The notes: a model not told the origin generated them from the sequence alone. DNA of 64,000 nt from Aporrectodea caliginosa (GCA_020284085.1 JACEVL010000005.1:2271261-2335260); one strand, 5' to 3'; shown: positions 21,927 to 34,329, counted from the stretch's first letter. Translations and numbers: made by a program.

Positions 21927-24034
21927 CATAGGCGCAACCACCCTATGGGACCCGTGGGACGCGTCCCCCCAACTTTCAAACAGGTTGAGACGGTCCCTCC
22001 AACTTTTGATTTTTTTTAGGTAAACAAGAGCCCCAAATGCACTCTATTTGGTATCAAATGCTCAAAAATGTGTCAGACCCCGATGTGGGAACTTACAACG
22101 CTCCCCGTACCCCTAGTCGTTAGGAGCTTCTTGCCTTCCGTAATCGCGTTTGTACGGCTGTGCGCCTTCCGCACTCGCAGTCCCCCCACTCGGACGTTCT
22201 AGTGGGTCCCTCCCCCAACAACCAGTGGCGTAAATCATGGAGGGGGGGACAGAGGGGGACTGTCCCCCCCCAAAGTTTTGACTGGGGGACAGCAGTGTTG
22301 ACTGTCCCCCCCAAAGTTAAACATTTTTTCTAACAATTCTCAAAGAAAACCTTGTCTGTAATGTAGCTCGGAAGGTCTCTGTGCATTACAAAGAGGACCA
22401 GCATCGTACTCATCCATCATCTAGAGTGTAACCTACAAATTACATCAATCAGCTCCAAGACTCGCTTGTCGCTTGAAACATGATCTTGTGTAGCAAGTTG
22501 TTGGGCCACAAAACTCCTCGTGCCTCGGGATTCCATCTTCTGTTGGGCTAGCTGGTCTCTGCATCATAATAATTTATGCCTCCTTTGTGTCTGTGTGTGT
22601 CTGTCTTGGTTCGTGTCTACTGGTCGCCTCTGCCCATAGGTGCAACCACCCTATGGAACCCGTGGGACGCGTCCCCCCAACTTTCGAACAGGTTGGGACG
22701 GTCCACCCAACTTTTGAAAATTTTCAGGTTAACAAGAGTCCAAAATGCACTCCATTTGGTATCAAATGCTCAAAATAGCGTCGGCTTCTGGGGCTCCGCC
22801 CCAGACCCCGATGGCAGAGCTCCTCCGTACCCCTAGTCGTTAGGAGCTTCTTGCCTTCCGCAATCCTGTGCGCCTTCCGCCTTCGCATTTCCCCCCACTC
22901 GGACGTTCTAGTAGGTCCCTCCCGGGTCTCCCCCCAACAAATCGCTGGCCCTGCTGCCCATAAAATAAAAGGTCAGGCTAAAGCCGCTAAACTCCAGTGG
23001 ATCAGAATTCAGTGCAGAATGTTGCTGTATAATTTCACTCTAAAACTTTACTTTTCTCGTTTTTAAAATTTGACTAAGGCTCGCGGTAGAAGCCTCGGAG
23101 GACATTTCAATTTTTAGGCCTAATGCTGCGACTGAGTATGGTGTTCTTCTAAAACCTAAAATCTCAGTTTATTTATACAATAAAGTCATATTTTTTCACT
23201 GATCTAGATGGTTTAGGTACTTTTATATCGAAATCATCAGTGAAAAATTTGATGTAAATTAGAGCCCAAAATGTACTTCATTTGGTATCAAATGCTCAAA
23301 ATTGCGTCGGCTTCTGGGGCTCTGCCCCAGACCCCGATGGGGAGCTTACGACGCTCCCCCATACCTCCTAGTCGTTATGGGCTTCTTGCCTTCGGCAATC
23401 GCAGCTTCGCGCCTTCGGCGCTCGCAATTCCCCTACTCAGACATTCTAGTAGGTCCCCTCAACTGCGGCCTGCCTCTGCCCCACCTAACGAATTTTAAAA
23501 ATTTCCTTCCAAATCTGTCCCTCTCCAAAGTTATGTACAGATTTTCGCCTCTGCCAACAACTCGCAGGCCCTGCTGCCGATAAAATAATGGGTCAGGCTA
23601 AATTGAAGTCTATCAGAATTCAGTGCAGAATGTTGCGTTATAATTTCACTCTAAAACTTTACTAATCCCGCTTTTTAAAATTCGACTATATAGGCGGACA
23701 TTTCCATTTTTAATGCTGCGACTGCGAGTGGTGTTCTTCTAAAACCTAAAATCTCAGTTTATTCACATACTAAACTCATATTTTTTCACAGATTTAGATG
23801 GTTTCGGTACTTTTATATCGAAATCATCGGTGAAACATTTTAGGTAAATTAGGGTCCAAAATGTACTCCATTTGACATCAAATGCTCAAAATTTCGTCGG
23901 CTTCTGGGGCGGAGTCGTTAGGGGCTTCTTGCCTTCGGCAATCGCAGCTTCGCGCCTTCGGCGCTCGCAATTCCCCCTCCCCACTCAGACATTCTAGTAG
24001 GTACCCCAAATTCTGGACCGTGGTTGCGCCCCTG
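21927..24034. mobile_element. hAT-like element (2108 bp) with internal GC-rich repeats
   Basis: Ends CATAGGCGCAACCA and TGGTTGCGCCCCTG are inverted and flanked by the exact 8-bp duplication CTTAGAAG (21919-21926 and 24035-24042). Inside, a unit carrying GGTATCAAATGCTCAAAA and CCCCAGACCCCGATGG recurs about four times (near 22047, 22757, 23285 and 23875). A second copy of the left end lies at about 22637, so the element is partly self-duplicated. Frames inside are repeat artefacts. An unpartnered CAGTGGCGTAAATC hAT-like end sits at about 22223. Confidence 0.8.
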
Positions 24035-24049
24035 CTTAGAAGTTAGAAC

Positions 24050-25550
24050 CCATTCCTAAAAAGTATTAATGTATGCCATCTTCTAGGAGGTTCTAGAATC
24101 ACATGCAAAATCTTCTTTTTCAAAGATTGCCACCCTTCTCCAGTTGAACAGGCACTTTTCACATTACTTACACCATTCTTTTATGTCCTTCCGCAATCAA
24201 GGCCAGCCAAACGACTACTTGATTCATTCTCGTGTTTGTCCTCTGCACTGTCTGCAGTGTTCTCCCCCGACTCCGAAACCAGATTAGTGTGCTATCTGCA
24301 TCACTTCAATTCAGCGGAAACAACAGCCACGTATTTACTATGCCTTTTCAAATCTTAGTGCAGGATACCAGGTCAATAATTGGCACTTTATGAAATTAAT
24401 GGGTTCCATGAAACAATGCATGTATGATGTAGCCTAGATCAAGATCCGTTTTTACATTTCCCCCTCTTATCACGCTATACTATCATGGCTGCCTTCGACT
24501 ATTGGCTGTGGGCAGCGACTGGCAATAGTCTGCTTTCGATATTAGCCTACTCTATAGGCTTGGTAATAATAAAACAATACATTCTCTGCCTATGAGTAGT
24601 CTTAACTGTTACTTATAAACGATATCATGTTCTACCTTTATCCTTCGATGTAGTAGCACCAATTAATCAGCGTAAACAATGCTTTCGAAAAACAAAAGGT
24701 GAATCGATGTTTATGTTTCCTAAACTGGACTTCGCACTGTTTTGTATGCCCTCCCTGGACTAGGCCAAGAAGACTGCAGTCTAAATATAGAGTCCGGATC
24801 ACCCTCAAGTCGAACCACGAGACAGAAATACCCTGCATCATTTTTAAAGAACTTATTTGCTAATCGTTTCGGCTTCGAATATGAGCACAACATCATCTCA
24901 TTTTGTGCGGTAGGCCTAGCGCAGCCTGTTCTAGCGGCCACATGGCTAAGTTTACCAACCGGGTGTATCAACCTCCTTAAATCTAAAACCTATGAACTTA
25001 GGCCTATTGACTTAAAATGAGATTAGAATGACTATGTTATCGAAATCTCCGTCGATACAAAAACAAAACAGGTCTGGCTTTTCGTGAGTTTTAAAAGTCA
25101 GTGTGATGTTTCTCTGGCTCACGGTCACCGTTAAGCGCAAAATTGCCTTGACCGAGTTTTGCGTACTATGGCTCATTCAACTCCCGCTGGTTTGAGATAG
25201 GGCCTATACAGTTGCCCCTCCCAAATTTTAAAGACACTGTTTGATTGATATTTTTGGTAAATAATTGCAAAGTGGAAACTTGACCACTGAGACCGGGCAG
25301 CAGGCAGCTGACATAATATAATTATCAGATGAAGCAGAGTCTAGTTTTAGCAGCTTGTGTCGGTTGAAGACTTGGTTATGCAGTACAATAGAGCAGATTA
25401 AACTCGGTGGCTGTTTGTCACACACATAAAAATAATTATTTCAAACAGCTTGAACTTGGATGAGCTGTAAGGACATTGATTTCGAAATGTGATTATTTGG
25501 AAGAACCTTCTGGTTCTTTTGTGAAAGAGTAAATTTCCGTGGTATATTGA
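24050..25550. other. Unassigned intergenic sequence
   Basis: No supported gene. Frames at 24742-25020 (+) and 24638-24971 (-) overlap one another and show no motif or splice context. Confidence 0.5.
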
Positions 25551-25562
25551 TTCCATAGAGGA

Positions 25563-25865
25563 TATACCACATAACATAACATAACATAACATAACATAAC
25601 ATAACATAACATAACATAACATAACATAACGAGGGTTTAAAGTGGTTCAGAAGTTAGAATAACTGCAACTTTGCAAGTTAACCTATAATGCTTAATAGCT
25701 TATCCCTCCTAGCATCATCTTTAAGGCTGTGATACTAGTTTCTACTGAGATCGTACTGTCATCCAGATCATTCCACAAGTCCACAACTCTTGCACTTAAG
25801 AATTTCTGCCCTAATGAGTGACATGACTGTGTGCTGGAGGGTTACTAACTAATAAAATCAATTCA
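25563..25865 (-). mobile_element. LINE 3' terminus with (ATAAC)n tail
   Basis: About 12 ATAAC units (25568-25630) form the tail. Upstream on the minus strand, GQKFLSARVVDLWNDLDDST is the terminal region of a non-LTR RT ORF ('VVDLWNxLDD'). Confidence 0.75.
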
Positions 25866-26580
25866 CTTCAGATTTGAATTAGTTTGCATGTGATTATGCA
25901 ATTTGATGAAAATATATATATACACGCCGTTACAAAGTGCCTGCCACATGCTTTTTAACGCATTTTCCGTGCACAAAAAGAGGCGAGTAAATGTTCACTC
26001 AGTTCAAAAGTGTACCCCCGCCTGTCGTACAAGATCGCCACCTCTCATTATTATTGCTTATAAGCGTTATAGGCCTACTACAAATATTATTGGAATTAAA
26101 TTTATTCATAATCGGTGCAAAACAACAGTAACGGAGTGACTGTATAATAATAAAAAGTACACATCTGGTATGAAATAAATTAAAATTAGTTAGAAATTTG
26201 TCGGACCATTCAAATCGTTTGCGAAGATATAATAACTTTCATAGATCTTCCCAGAAGGGATGAGTCCAGTTGCGCGACCACAAAATTGAATGGTTCTGAG
26301 ATACATGGTAACGGTGTGGACATAATTCCTGGGGACAACGTTAACAAATTTTTTTTAATTATGCTGAAGATCCTTGTTCAGAAAGTTGTATTATGAAACA
26401 TGCACGAATATAATTATAATACATGAGAAACACGTTAATTTCTGGTTTAACCCTCCGTCGGGCGGGAAAAAACTGTACAACTAAGGGCGTGGGGTCAATT
26501 TTGACCCCATAGTAATAATTATGTAATTTGAATAAAACAAGCACATAAATTGCATAGGAATGTCATTTTTATCACTAATA

Positions 26581-27340
26581 TTCACTGAAATGTCAATATT
26601 TGTTTTACTTCCTCATGACATGACGTCATAACGTGAGGTCATGGAGCGACGTCACTTCGTAATGTCATGATGCCACATACAAACATATCCTTGTAATAGT
26701 GTTTGTACACTAATGATTGCATGAGAAGGTAATTAGTGTAATTATTATAATTATTCACTGAAATGTCATTATTGTTGTTCATGACATCATGACATGACAT
26801 CATAACGTGACGTCAAGTAATGACATCACTTCATGATGTTTTGTTGCCAAATACAAAAATAGGCTTGTAAAGGTGTTTGTACACTAATGATTGCATGAGA
26901 AGGTCATTAGTATTATTAATATTCACTGAAATGTCATTATTTGTTATTCATGACATCATGACATGACGTCACAGCGTGACGTCACGTAATGACGTCACTT
27001 CATGATGTCACGATGCCACATACAAGCAATTGTCGTACACTACTGATTGCACGAGAAGGTCAGTAGTATTATTAATATTCACTGAAATGTCATTATTTGT
27101 TGTTCATTACGTCATGACATGACGTCATAGCGTGACGTCACGTAATGACGTCACTTCATGATGTCACGATGCCACATACAAGCAATTGTCGTGCACTACT
27201 GATTGCATGAGAAGGTCAGAAGTATTATTAATATTCACTGAAATGTCATTATTTGTTGTTCTTCCTCATGACATGACGTCATAACGTGACTCACTTCATG
27301 ATGTCATGATGCCACATACAAACATAGGCTTGAAATGTTG
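26581..27340. repeat. Five-unit tandem array rich in TGACGTCA
   Basis: Units of about 155-173 bp start with TTCACTGAAATGTCA at 26581, about 26754, 26921, 27078 and 27233. Each contains alternating TGACATGACGTCATA, GTGACGTCACG and CACTTCATGATGTCA. At least eight exact TGACGTCA octamers are visible. The array lies inside the piggyBac element. Confidence 0.88.
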
Positions 27341-27422
27341 TTCTTATTCTTCTAATGTATTCCTCATGAAATGACGCTAGAATGAACATGGGAGACTACT
27401 AGGAGTCTAGAAAAGTTTTCCA

Positions 27423-28385
27423 TCAATCAACAGAGACATGTCTGAAAAGAGATCTGACAGTGGATAGGGCACACATTCTTGTGGCATGCGTTGCGGACAG
27501 CCGTAGCTTTTCTATCTGTTTGTCAGGGACAAACTTGGCAGCAACCTCGTTTGTTGGAGGTTCCTGAGTGTCATATACATGTTTCAGTGGTGCTCTAATC
27601 AGCCCAAGATGAGATGCATAAGGTCGTCGCTGTTCCTTTAGCTCTTGGCAAAGATCTTTCCCCAATTTCTTGATGAACAGCCGACGCTTTCCCACTGGAG
27701 CCTTCTCAAACTTCAGTTCCTCATGGAGGACGTGAGCGAAAGTGCTGCAATATCCAGTTGGTTGCAGAACAGCACTACCTGCAAATGTCTGGTTGAGAAC
27801 TTCGTGCTGAATGTTTTCATCATCTGGTCAGCACAATTGACTCCTACTTTTGTCCAGTTGTAGAAGTTTATAATCTCCGGAAGTTTCCCTGGCCAAAAGT
27901 CTCACTGGAGGTGTGCTTAGTCGACAAGACGACGACCACTTTGTCCTTCTTACACTTGTCTCCGGTCTCATTGAACCCGAAAAGGGATGATTACAAATCA
28001 CATCCTATGGGAGTCACAAATTCTTCGGGCAACTCTACTAGAATAGTACGAATATTACCAACCAAAGTCGCTTTCTTTGTCCACAGAACATCTCTAGCCA
28101 GGAACAGCAAGCCTAATAAATCATAACTGGTCATGTTGCGACCTTCACATTCAAGAGGTTGTATGAGCTGGCGGACAACGTTTCATCCCAGATCTTTGGT
28201 TGGAGCTGCATCGGCGCTCTCTTTGCCGCAATAAATGCGGGCATTGTAGGCCTCCTTGACTTCAGCATCGCAACACATCCCTAACTTGATGCCGTATTTT
28301 GACGGCTTGTATTGTACAAATCTGCACCGACCTCGATATGGAGCGAGTCTGTCGTCAATTGTGAGAAATGGTCCTGGAATCATTG
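27423..28385 (-). pseudogene. piggyBac transposase pseudogene
   Basis: The N-terminal-ward piece (28383-28183) reads FLTIDDRLAPYRGRCRFVQY then SKYGIKLGMCCDA. This is the piggyBac DDE core around a catalytic Asp, with the typical 'RGRCxFxQYxPSKxxKYGIK'. A later piece (27695-27423) reads GKDLCQELKEQRRP, matching the region after the catalytic core. The frames are broken by stops and shifts, and neither a full N-terminus nor a cysteine-rich C-terminus is found. Transcription would run toward the array. Confidence 0.82.
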
Positions 28386-30047
28386 CAAAAGCGGGAGGGC
28401 AGCACTGATAAGTAAATGTAGCACGAAATAAGGAAATAATATTGCGGGTTTTTGTGCAACTTTAGACGGTTTATTGAGAAAGAAACATCAATTACTGTCC
28501 TGGGGTCAAAAATGACCCCATGACCTTATGTGTATAAATGTCCTGTAATTTTTTCCCCATCTAAAATTCGTATGCAAACTCAACTGGAATACGTAGTGAG
28601 AACTTGTACAATAATTCTCGTGAAAAATCACAGCGGTCATTTCACTTTTTAATATCGATCCATGACTTGAAAATGCACTCTGGGGTCATTTTTGACCCCA
28701 CGCCCGTCGAAGGGTTAATACAAAACAATTAAATTTTGAAATTGCAGACTGAAGCAATAAGTAGGCTACTATAGCCTAGGGACGGCATCGGAGTGGAACA
28801 TTTTGATTAAAAATAAATTTTAATAAATTACGTTATTGCTTTGAATTACTTTCAAATATCTTAAATCGTTTACTGACGAATAACATTTTAATATCAACAC
28901 TTAGCATAATCAGACTAGGTATTGTTTTTCGAGAAATGGCCGGGGCAGCTGAATTGTGAATTCATGCATTTACCGAAAAATGACTCTTATCTTGATCATA
29001 GATCATAACGAATTCATTTCCATGGACGAACATAACATGGGCTGGAAGTTTCATTTGTACCATGGTCGATCAACATTTACCACTGAATGAGTTCTCAAGT
29101 TATTCGCCTGCATCTTCTATAAACACTATGCAGATCTTCCATATCGAAGCCATCACTGACTACAAAATGACGATTGGTCAGTTTTATTGCATACCATGGA
29201 TGTTGAATACCTGCGTATGATAGGTCGACCAAGAGCTACTTGGGCTAGAGTCGTGGAGAAGAATCCTGCAGAGCTCAATTTCGGTCTTTATGTAACTTGG
29301 AGGAAGGCCCTGGACGGAACAGTTGCCGTCACGTCGTGAACACTGCTAGGCTGAGCTGAGTTTGCTAGCAGAGAGAAAAAGAATTGGAAACTAAACGGCC
29401 TATAACGATTTTGTTTGTGACCAGACATTGTCGCAGACAAAGACTCCTCGACGCAGGCTTTACCCAATTTAGCTAAAGAAACCTGACGAATTCGTAGGAA
29501 AAACGCCCGACAAGAAAACGTTATTTGCGTCGGGTTTAATCAATTTCAGAGTCGATCTGAGTGCGTTATTCATCCTGGGTTTGATGGAGTTCTTGATATA
29601 ATCTGAGTCTCATCGCAATTATTTAAAAATACAAACTCTGTATATAATATATCACAAAAAGTTATGTGCCAGTTTTGACACAAATCATCTTTGACATGAA
29701 TGCGTCTTAAAATAAACTTTACAAACCGAGAAGAGAGAGATTTGATTCGTTTGTGTTGACTTTAAACGGTCGCCTATAAGGAAGTTTCGCTTGTCAACAC
29801 AAAGGACTTGCTCGACGCTGGAGCCTTCTTCACTGGAACAACGTCCACTTTCCTTGCACTTGCTTAACATCTCGTTGGCTAGAGTATCGTCTCAAGTGCT
29901 GGAGACTTGTTGGAGCTTTCTTCACTAGATCGCTATTCATTCGTCGTAGCATCCACTGAAACTCCGCTCGTTGTCTGACTTCTAGTTTCTCTGACCCGTC
30001 GGTTTTCGATTAGTCGTCTGCCACTTATCATAATACTGGACCGTCGC

Positions 30048-30690
30048 TTAATTTAAGTGACCACCAAATTTGATACTTTGTAAATTATAATAACGGTGCC
30101 ATAAAGTCACCAGAATAGAGTTACTATAATTATTTAGTTGTCCATTAAGTTCTGACCTCCATGTCGTCTATCCTCTACCAATGCAGTTGAAAGAGATGGT
30201 CTTTCGGTAACTCTTAGCTTTGACTGTAGATCTCCGCTCAAAGATACATCATCAGAATCTGGAATAGCATCGGAGTTCTGACATTATTTGACAGCCGTAG
30301 TGAACTCGATTATGCTTCTAGCATAGAAGCATAGCGCAGCAATCCAAAATGCTACTAATAACAATATAATATACACGAAGCTGAGTCATAGGTTAAGCAA
30401 ACGGACAGACGAGTAAACGGTGAATGGCCATACGATGGCGTACTATGCTGTAGGCTATTCTCCAGAATAATAGGATGGGATAGAATACATATCATGGGCA
30501 CAGATATGCGTTGTTTCAAATGGCCTTTCGGGTCGCTGGCCTACTTGACTGGAGCAGTCTTCCTCCACCTACTCAGGAATCCTAAACCCTTCCTTTAAAA
30601 AAACACAGCTAAAATGCACTTGTTACTTAATTAAAATGAATGATGCGAAACGAAAGAGACTCTATAGCCTGCCCTTAAATCAACATAACA
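30048..30690 (+). repeat. Second copy of the 0.94-1.78 kb segment, upstream of NHL exon
   Basis: Matches 945-1205 and 1640-1775 as described there. It contains an insertion near 30510-30600 relative to the other copy. No exon is recognised between here and 31067. Confidence 0.7.
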
Positions 30691-31066
30691 GCTAAATACA
30701 GTAGGGTGTTTTGAAGACTAAATTTTAGTCTTTCTATGCGTAATTGATGACCTTGAAAATAATGCAATTGTTGGTATTCTATTTGTATTCTCTGTGCATC
30801 TTTGCGTAACCTTGCGTCTCTTTGTGTAGTCAATCAAGATTTTGACATGAGGTGCTATGTCTCTGTGTTTGTCCGTTTATATAACTACCTTCCATGGAAG
30901 TAACCTCGGGCTGTTTAACAGTAATCATCATCATCACCACCGTTGTTCGCTCATTCGAGTTCAAATAATCTAAGCAGACAGTTAAAGAAAGCAATAATAA
31001 AATTATTACGATACGAATAAACGATTTTGAAATAAGAATTTGAATATTTTTATAAAATAGTTTTAG

Positions 31067-31944
31067 GAAGTGTCGCTGTTTTCAGATGAATTTCCAGATA
31101 AATACAAATCGCATCCACTTAAAATTGAGACGATCCCAGCGAACGCTGGAGAAGAGGGAGGGAAATTGGTCAATGGATTGACGATCTTAGGTACAGAATT
31201 GTTTGTTCTGAGTGTAAAAGGTTCAGGCATTGAAGTTTACAATTCGATTAAATTAAGCTTCAATCGTCGATTGAATTTGAATACATTAATTTATCCAATG
31301 GATAGGCCTATAGCATCCTGCAACAAAAACAAATGTCTCTACATAAAAGATTGCAAAGGCTTTTCAGGTCAGCCTAATGAGATCTTGAAAGTTGATCCAA
31401 TTGGAAAATTAATAAAGAATTGGCCAAAAGCAGAAGATGATGGATGTATTCTCCTGTTACAGAGGAATCAAATGTCATTTTAACTGTTTACAGTAAAAAC
31501 AAATTAAATGAATATTCGCCAGATGGAAAGTTGATCCGTGAAATAATTCCATCATCAGGCGCAGGCATTTGTTTTCCATTGCATGGCATAAAGCTGACCA
31601 ATGGTCATTTTCTGGTCAGTCATGGTTTTGTTCTGCATAGAGTATGTGAAGTGGACGCAGATGGAAAACTAATGAAGTCATTCGGTGAGAAAAGTGGATC
31701 CACCATCGGACAAATGAATCATCCAGTCGATTTGTCCGTGGATGGAAAAGGGTTCGTGTTTGTTGTTGACCGAGAGAACGGTCGAGTTTTGTTATTGGAT
31801 TCAAATCTGGCATTTAAGAAAGAAATTCTCTCAAAAGAAAAGCACGAATTACAAATTCCATCGAGGATTCTTCTGGATGAGTCAAGTGGTCGAATGCTTG
31901 TGGCTGACAACGAAGGAATTCTGATTTTTCACTTCTCTGAATAG
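31067..31944 (+). CDS. NHL-repeat (beta-propeller) terminal exon with one frameshift
   Basis: The exon opens after an acceptor (AAATAGTTTTAG|GAAGTG). The frame continues into that AG, and there is no upstream ATG. The first part (31067 to about 31440) reads LVNGLTILGTELFVL and CNKNKCLYIKDC, typical propeller strands. A +2/-1 shift at about 31440-31445 moves to the frame of LTVYSKNKLNEYSPDGKLIR, HRVCEVDADGKLMKSFGEKS and VFVVDRENGRVLLLDSN, which are NHL-type repeats. It ends in FHFSE-stop. Such modules form the C-terminus of TRIM2/3/71-like proteins. No RING, B-box or coiled coil is found upstream here. AATAAA follows at 31992. The frameshift is a pseudogene mark or a sequence error. Confidence 0.78.
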
Positions 31945-32152
31945 GACGGATGAAGAAACGTTTAGCTAAGGCTCTTCAAAACAATTAAAACAATAAAACA
32001 CTAATAATTTAATAATAATAATAGCAATAACAATAATAACGGTCTATAATAATGTTGATAGCAGTTAATTTAATTAGTCTATATTACATGTATCAGTTAG
32101 TTGGCTTTATAAAGAAATAAAAGTTGCCTCACGACAATATGTAGGAGTTGTT

Positions 32153-32391
<239 letters not shown>

Positions 32392-32952
32392 GACATCTAT
32401 TTCGCCGATGTCCAATGCAAAAGTCATCAACGGAAGATCATCCATAAGACATAGAAGCAGTCTATAACTATAAGCAGGTAAGTTTTTAGTTGAGAACCTA
32501 GCAATACAACGACAGTAGGTATGACCAGATTAAGATATCAGATGACCTTGTTCAATAAATTAAATGTCTTGAGAAAATAACGAGTTTAAGTATTGTGGCT
32601 GGCCAGATTTCAAAGTTTGATAAACTATGAGCCCCAATTTGAAACTAATTCTTTGCTGAACTGGAAGCCAATGCAAAGATTTAAGCACAGGGTTAATTTC
32701 AATTCAATTCAATTCCATTCATTTATTGATCCCGGAAAACAAGACAAATACACTTACAAATCAGTAAAGAAAAGTATAGGTAAATACAGAAACTTATATA
32801 GCAAATTATCTGGGAACAAAAGGCACACCTGTTCATATATGGATGTATATCTATGAGTCTAGAGTTTTGAACCCTAAACGTTATGCTTCTAACACTACTA
32901 ATCAGACTGTCCTTGTTTTTATTAATAAGTCGTCACAAGGAACGTAGACAAA

Positions 32953-33192
32953 CAGAAATCAATACTTACTTTACCTAAACATCTTTCTTCAAATAGAAAT
33001 CAATACTTATTTTGTCTAACAATCTTTCCTCCAATAGAAATCAAGACTTATTTTATCTAACACTAACAATCTTTCCTCAGTAGAAATCAATACTTATTTT
33101 ATCTAACAATCTTTCCTCAAGTAGATATCAATACTTGTTTTATTTAACAATCTTTCTTCAAATAGAAATCAATATTTGTAACAATCTTTCCA
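32953..33192. repeat. About 45-bp minisatellite
   Basis: Five to six variants of AGAAATCAATACTTATTTTA followed by TCTAACAATCTTTCCTCAA. The remainder of 32400-33240 shows nothing recognisable. Confidence 0.85.
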
Positions 33193-33329
33193 AATGCATA
33201 TTTGACCTTAAGTTTGAGATTTATCACTGATGTATATGATCTTTTCAAGACATCGATATCAGGCATTCGCTTTCATTTATTGATGAACAAGAAACAAAGA
33301 GACATAATATGTCTATAAGATTCTATCCG

Positions 33330-33940
33330 TTAATCAACGATTATCAGTTCAATGACACAAGCCTTACACCACTCTCTCACAGTTTCTACCACTCGCTCCA
33401 CCTCTGCTTTCCGCTGATTGAGCCAAATGATTTGGTAACCATCAGCAACATTCCCGATACATTCGATAGCATCAATTTCCTCAGTATCTCCAAGGACTAC
33501 TCTTTCAATGATCTCAAAAACTTATCTGAATCTTGTTCATAGTGTATAGTTGAATGTTCGTCCGAATGATCATCGGTTGGAATTTCAATCCAAATCTGAG
33601 CCAATTCAAATTCCATCGTTGATGCAAGCCCTGTAAGGTCTTCCACGCTGAAACTGCAACAGGTAGCTGAAGAATAAGTAAAACCAACTCTGCTGTCTTG
33701 CGAGTGTGTTTCCACTGCTGCAGAATTGAGCACTTTGGATAATATGAAATCTGCCTCCTTAGAAACATAGCAACGAATCACGGCACATCTGCTTTCAACA
33801 ACGGCAACCAGAATGTTTGACTTAAGTGAGCACCACTTCTGTAATCGGTCTGTAATCTCCGTTCCATCGGCCGCATTTGGTTCAAAGACGATTGAACACT
33901 TTCTTCTTCTTTTGTCTACCGTTACTCTAGACCTAGACAT
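33330..33940 (-). CDS. Unrecognised coding unit, one homopolymer frameshift
   Basis: Starts at ATG 33940 (GACAGAGATGTC) and runs 138 codons in one frame, with VFEPNAADGTEITDRLQKW and VAVVESRCAVIRCYVSKEAD. In a five-A run (33516-33520, plus strand) the frame must gain one base to continue as FEIIERVVLGDTEEIDAIEC, GYQIIWLNQRKAEVERVVET and a stop at 33332-33330. AATAAA on the minus strand follows at 33281-33276, so the 3' end looks real. Predicted length is about 203 residues, acidic, with no signal peptide or membrane segment. I do not recognise the family. The 'VAVVESRCAVIRCYV' strand-helix pattern is faintly like the TRADD-N-like exon nearby; treat that as a hint only. A CAG just before the ATG could be a splice acceptor. 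Confidence 0.6.
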
Positions 33941-34239
33941 CTCTGTCGTGAGATGTCAATACTACAACATTTCAACAATGAAAAGCATGTTGTTAATACA
34001 CAATTACACACTTTGCTTATTAAAACTGTCATATAATCTAATCGACTATTTCGACAAAACTTGCACGGTTACCATTAAGGCTATGAAAAGTCTACCGAAC
34101 AGGTGTTAAGCGAACAGATGACCTCAGAGAATACAGTGTGAATGTGATTATTACTTTCCGCCGACGCAGGATAGAAATTATGTGCAAATGTTGTGGATTT
34201 ACCACCGTGTCTGTTATATTTAGCACAGCATTAAAATGT

Positions 34240-34320
34240 AGGCGTTATCGTAGTCGTAAATTTGTATAGCGCCAATCCAGGAGACACTTCTCAGAGGCGC
34301 TCCCGACCTGACAACACCAA
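34240..34320 (-). mobile_element. L2-like LINE 3' end fragment
   Basis: On the minus strand, GGGAGCGCCTCTGAGAAG...GGCGCTATACAAATTTACGA resembles the conserved 3' terminus seen at 35980-36045 and 46780-46835. Confidence 0.5.
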
Positions 34321-34329
34321 ACCGCGATC

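Larger units (their letters stand above)
26451..28714 (-). mobile_element. piggyBac transposon, decayed (2264 bp)
   Basis: Inverted ends CCCTCCGTCGGGCG and CGCCCGTCGAAGGG lie between exact TTAA duplications (26447-26450 and 28715-28718). Each end carries the subterminal palindrome TGGGGTCA..TTTTGACCCCA. Segment B keeps the empty site as a single TTAA at 59275-59278. A degenerate transposase gene lies on the minus strand, and the opposite end holds a tandem array. Confidence 0.92.
26078..29985. repeat. Segment A of a dispersed duplication, carrying a piggyBac insertion
   Basis: Positions 26078-26446 and 28719-29985 align in order with 58924-60560 (segment B) at high identity, for example GCGACCACAAAATTGAATGG, CATGGTCGATCAACATTTAC and CTGGAGCCTTCTTC. 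Within it the plus strand near 29215 reads MIGRPRATWARVVEKNPAEL, a retrotransposon C-terminal motif, so at least part derives from a LINE. The GTAACGGAGTG motif recurs near 26128 and, more often, in segment B. Confidence 0.85.

Noticed and set aside
22851..23583. Proline/serine-rich frames in the 22-24 kb region
   Set aside because: They translate GC-rich internal repeats of the hAT-like element, which recur about four times.
24638..25020. Opposed 67-92 codon frames as a small gene
   Set aside because: Mutually overlapping frames with no motif, splice sites or poly(A) signal that could favour one of them.
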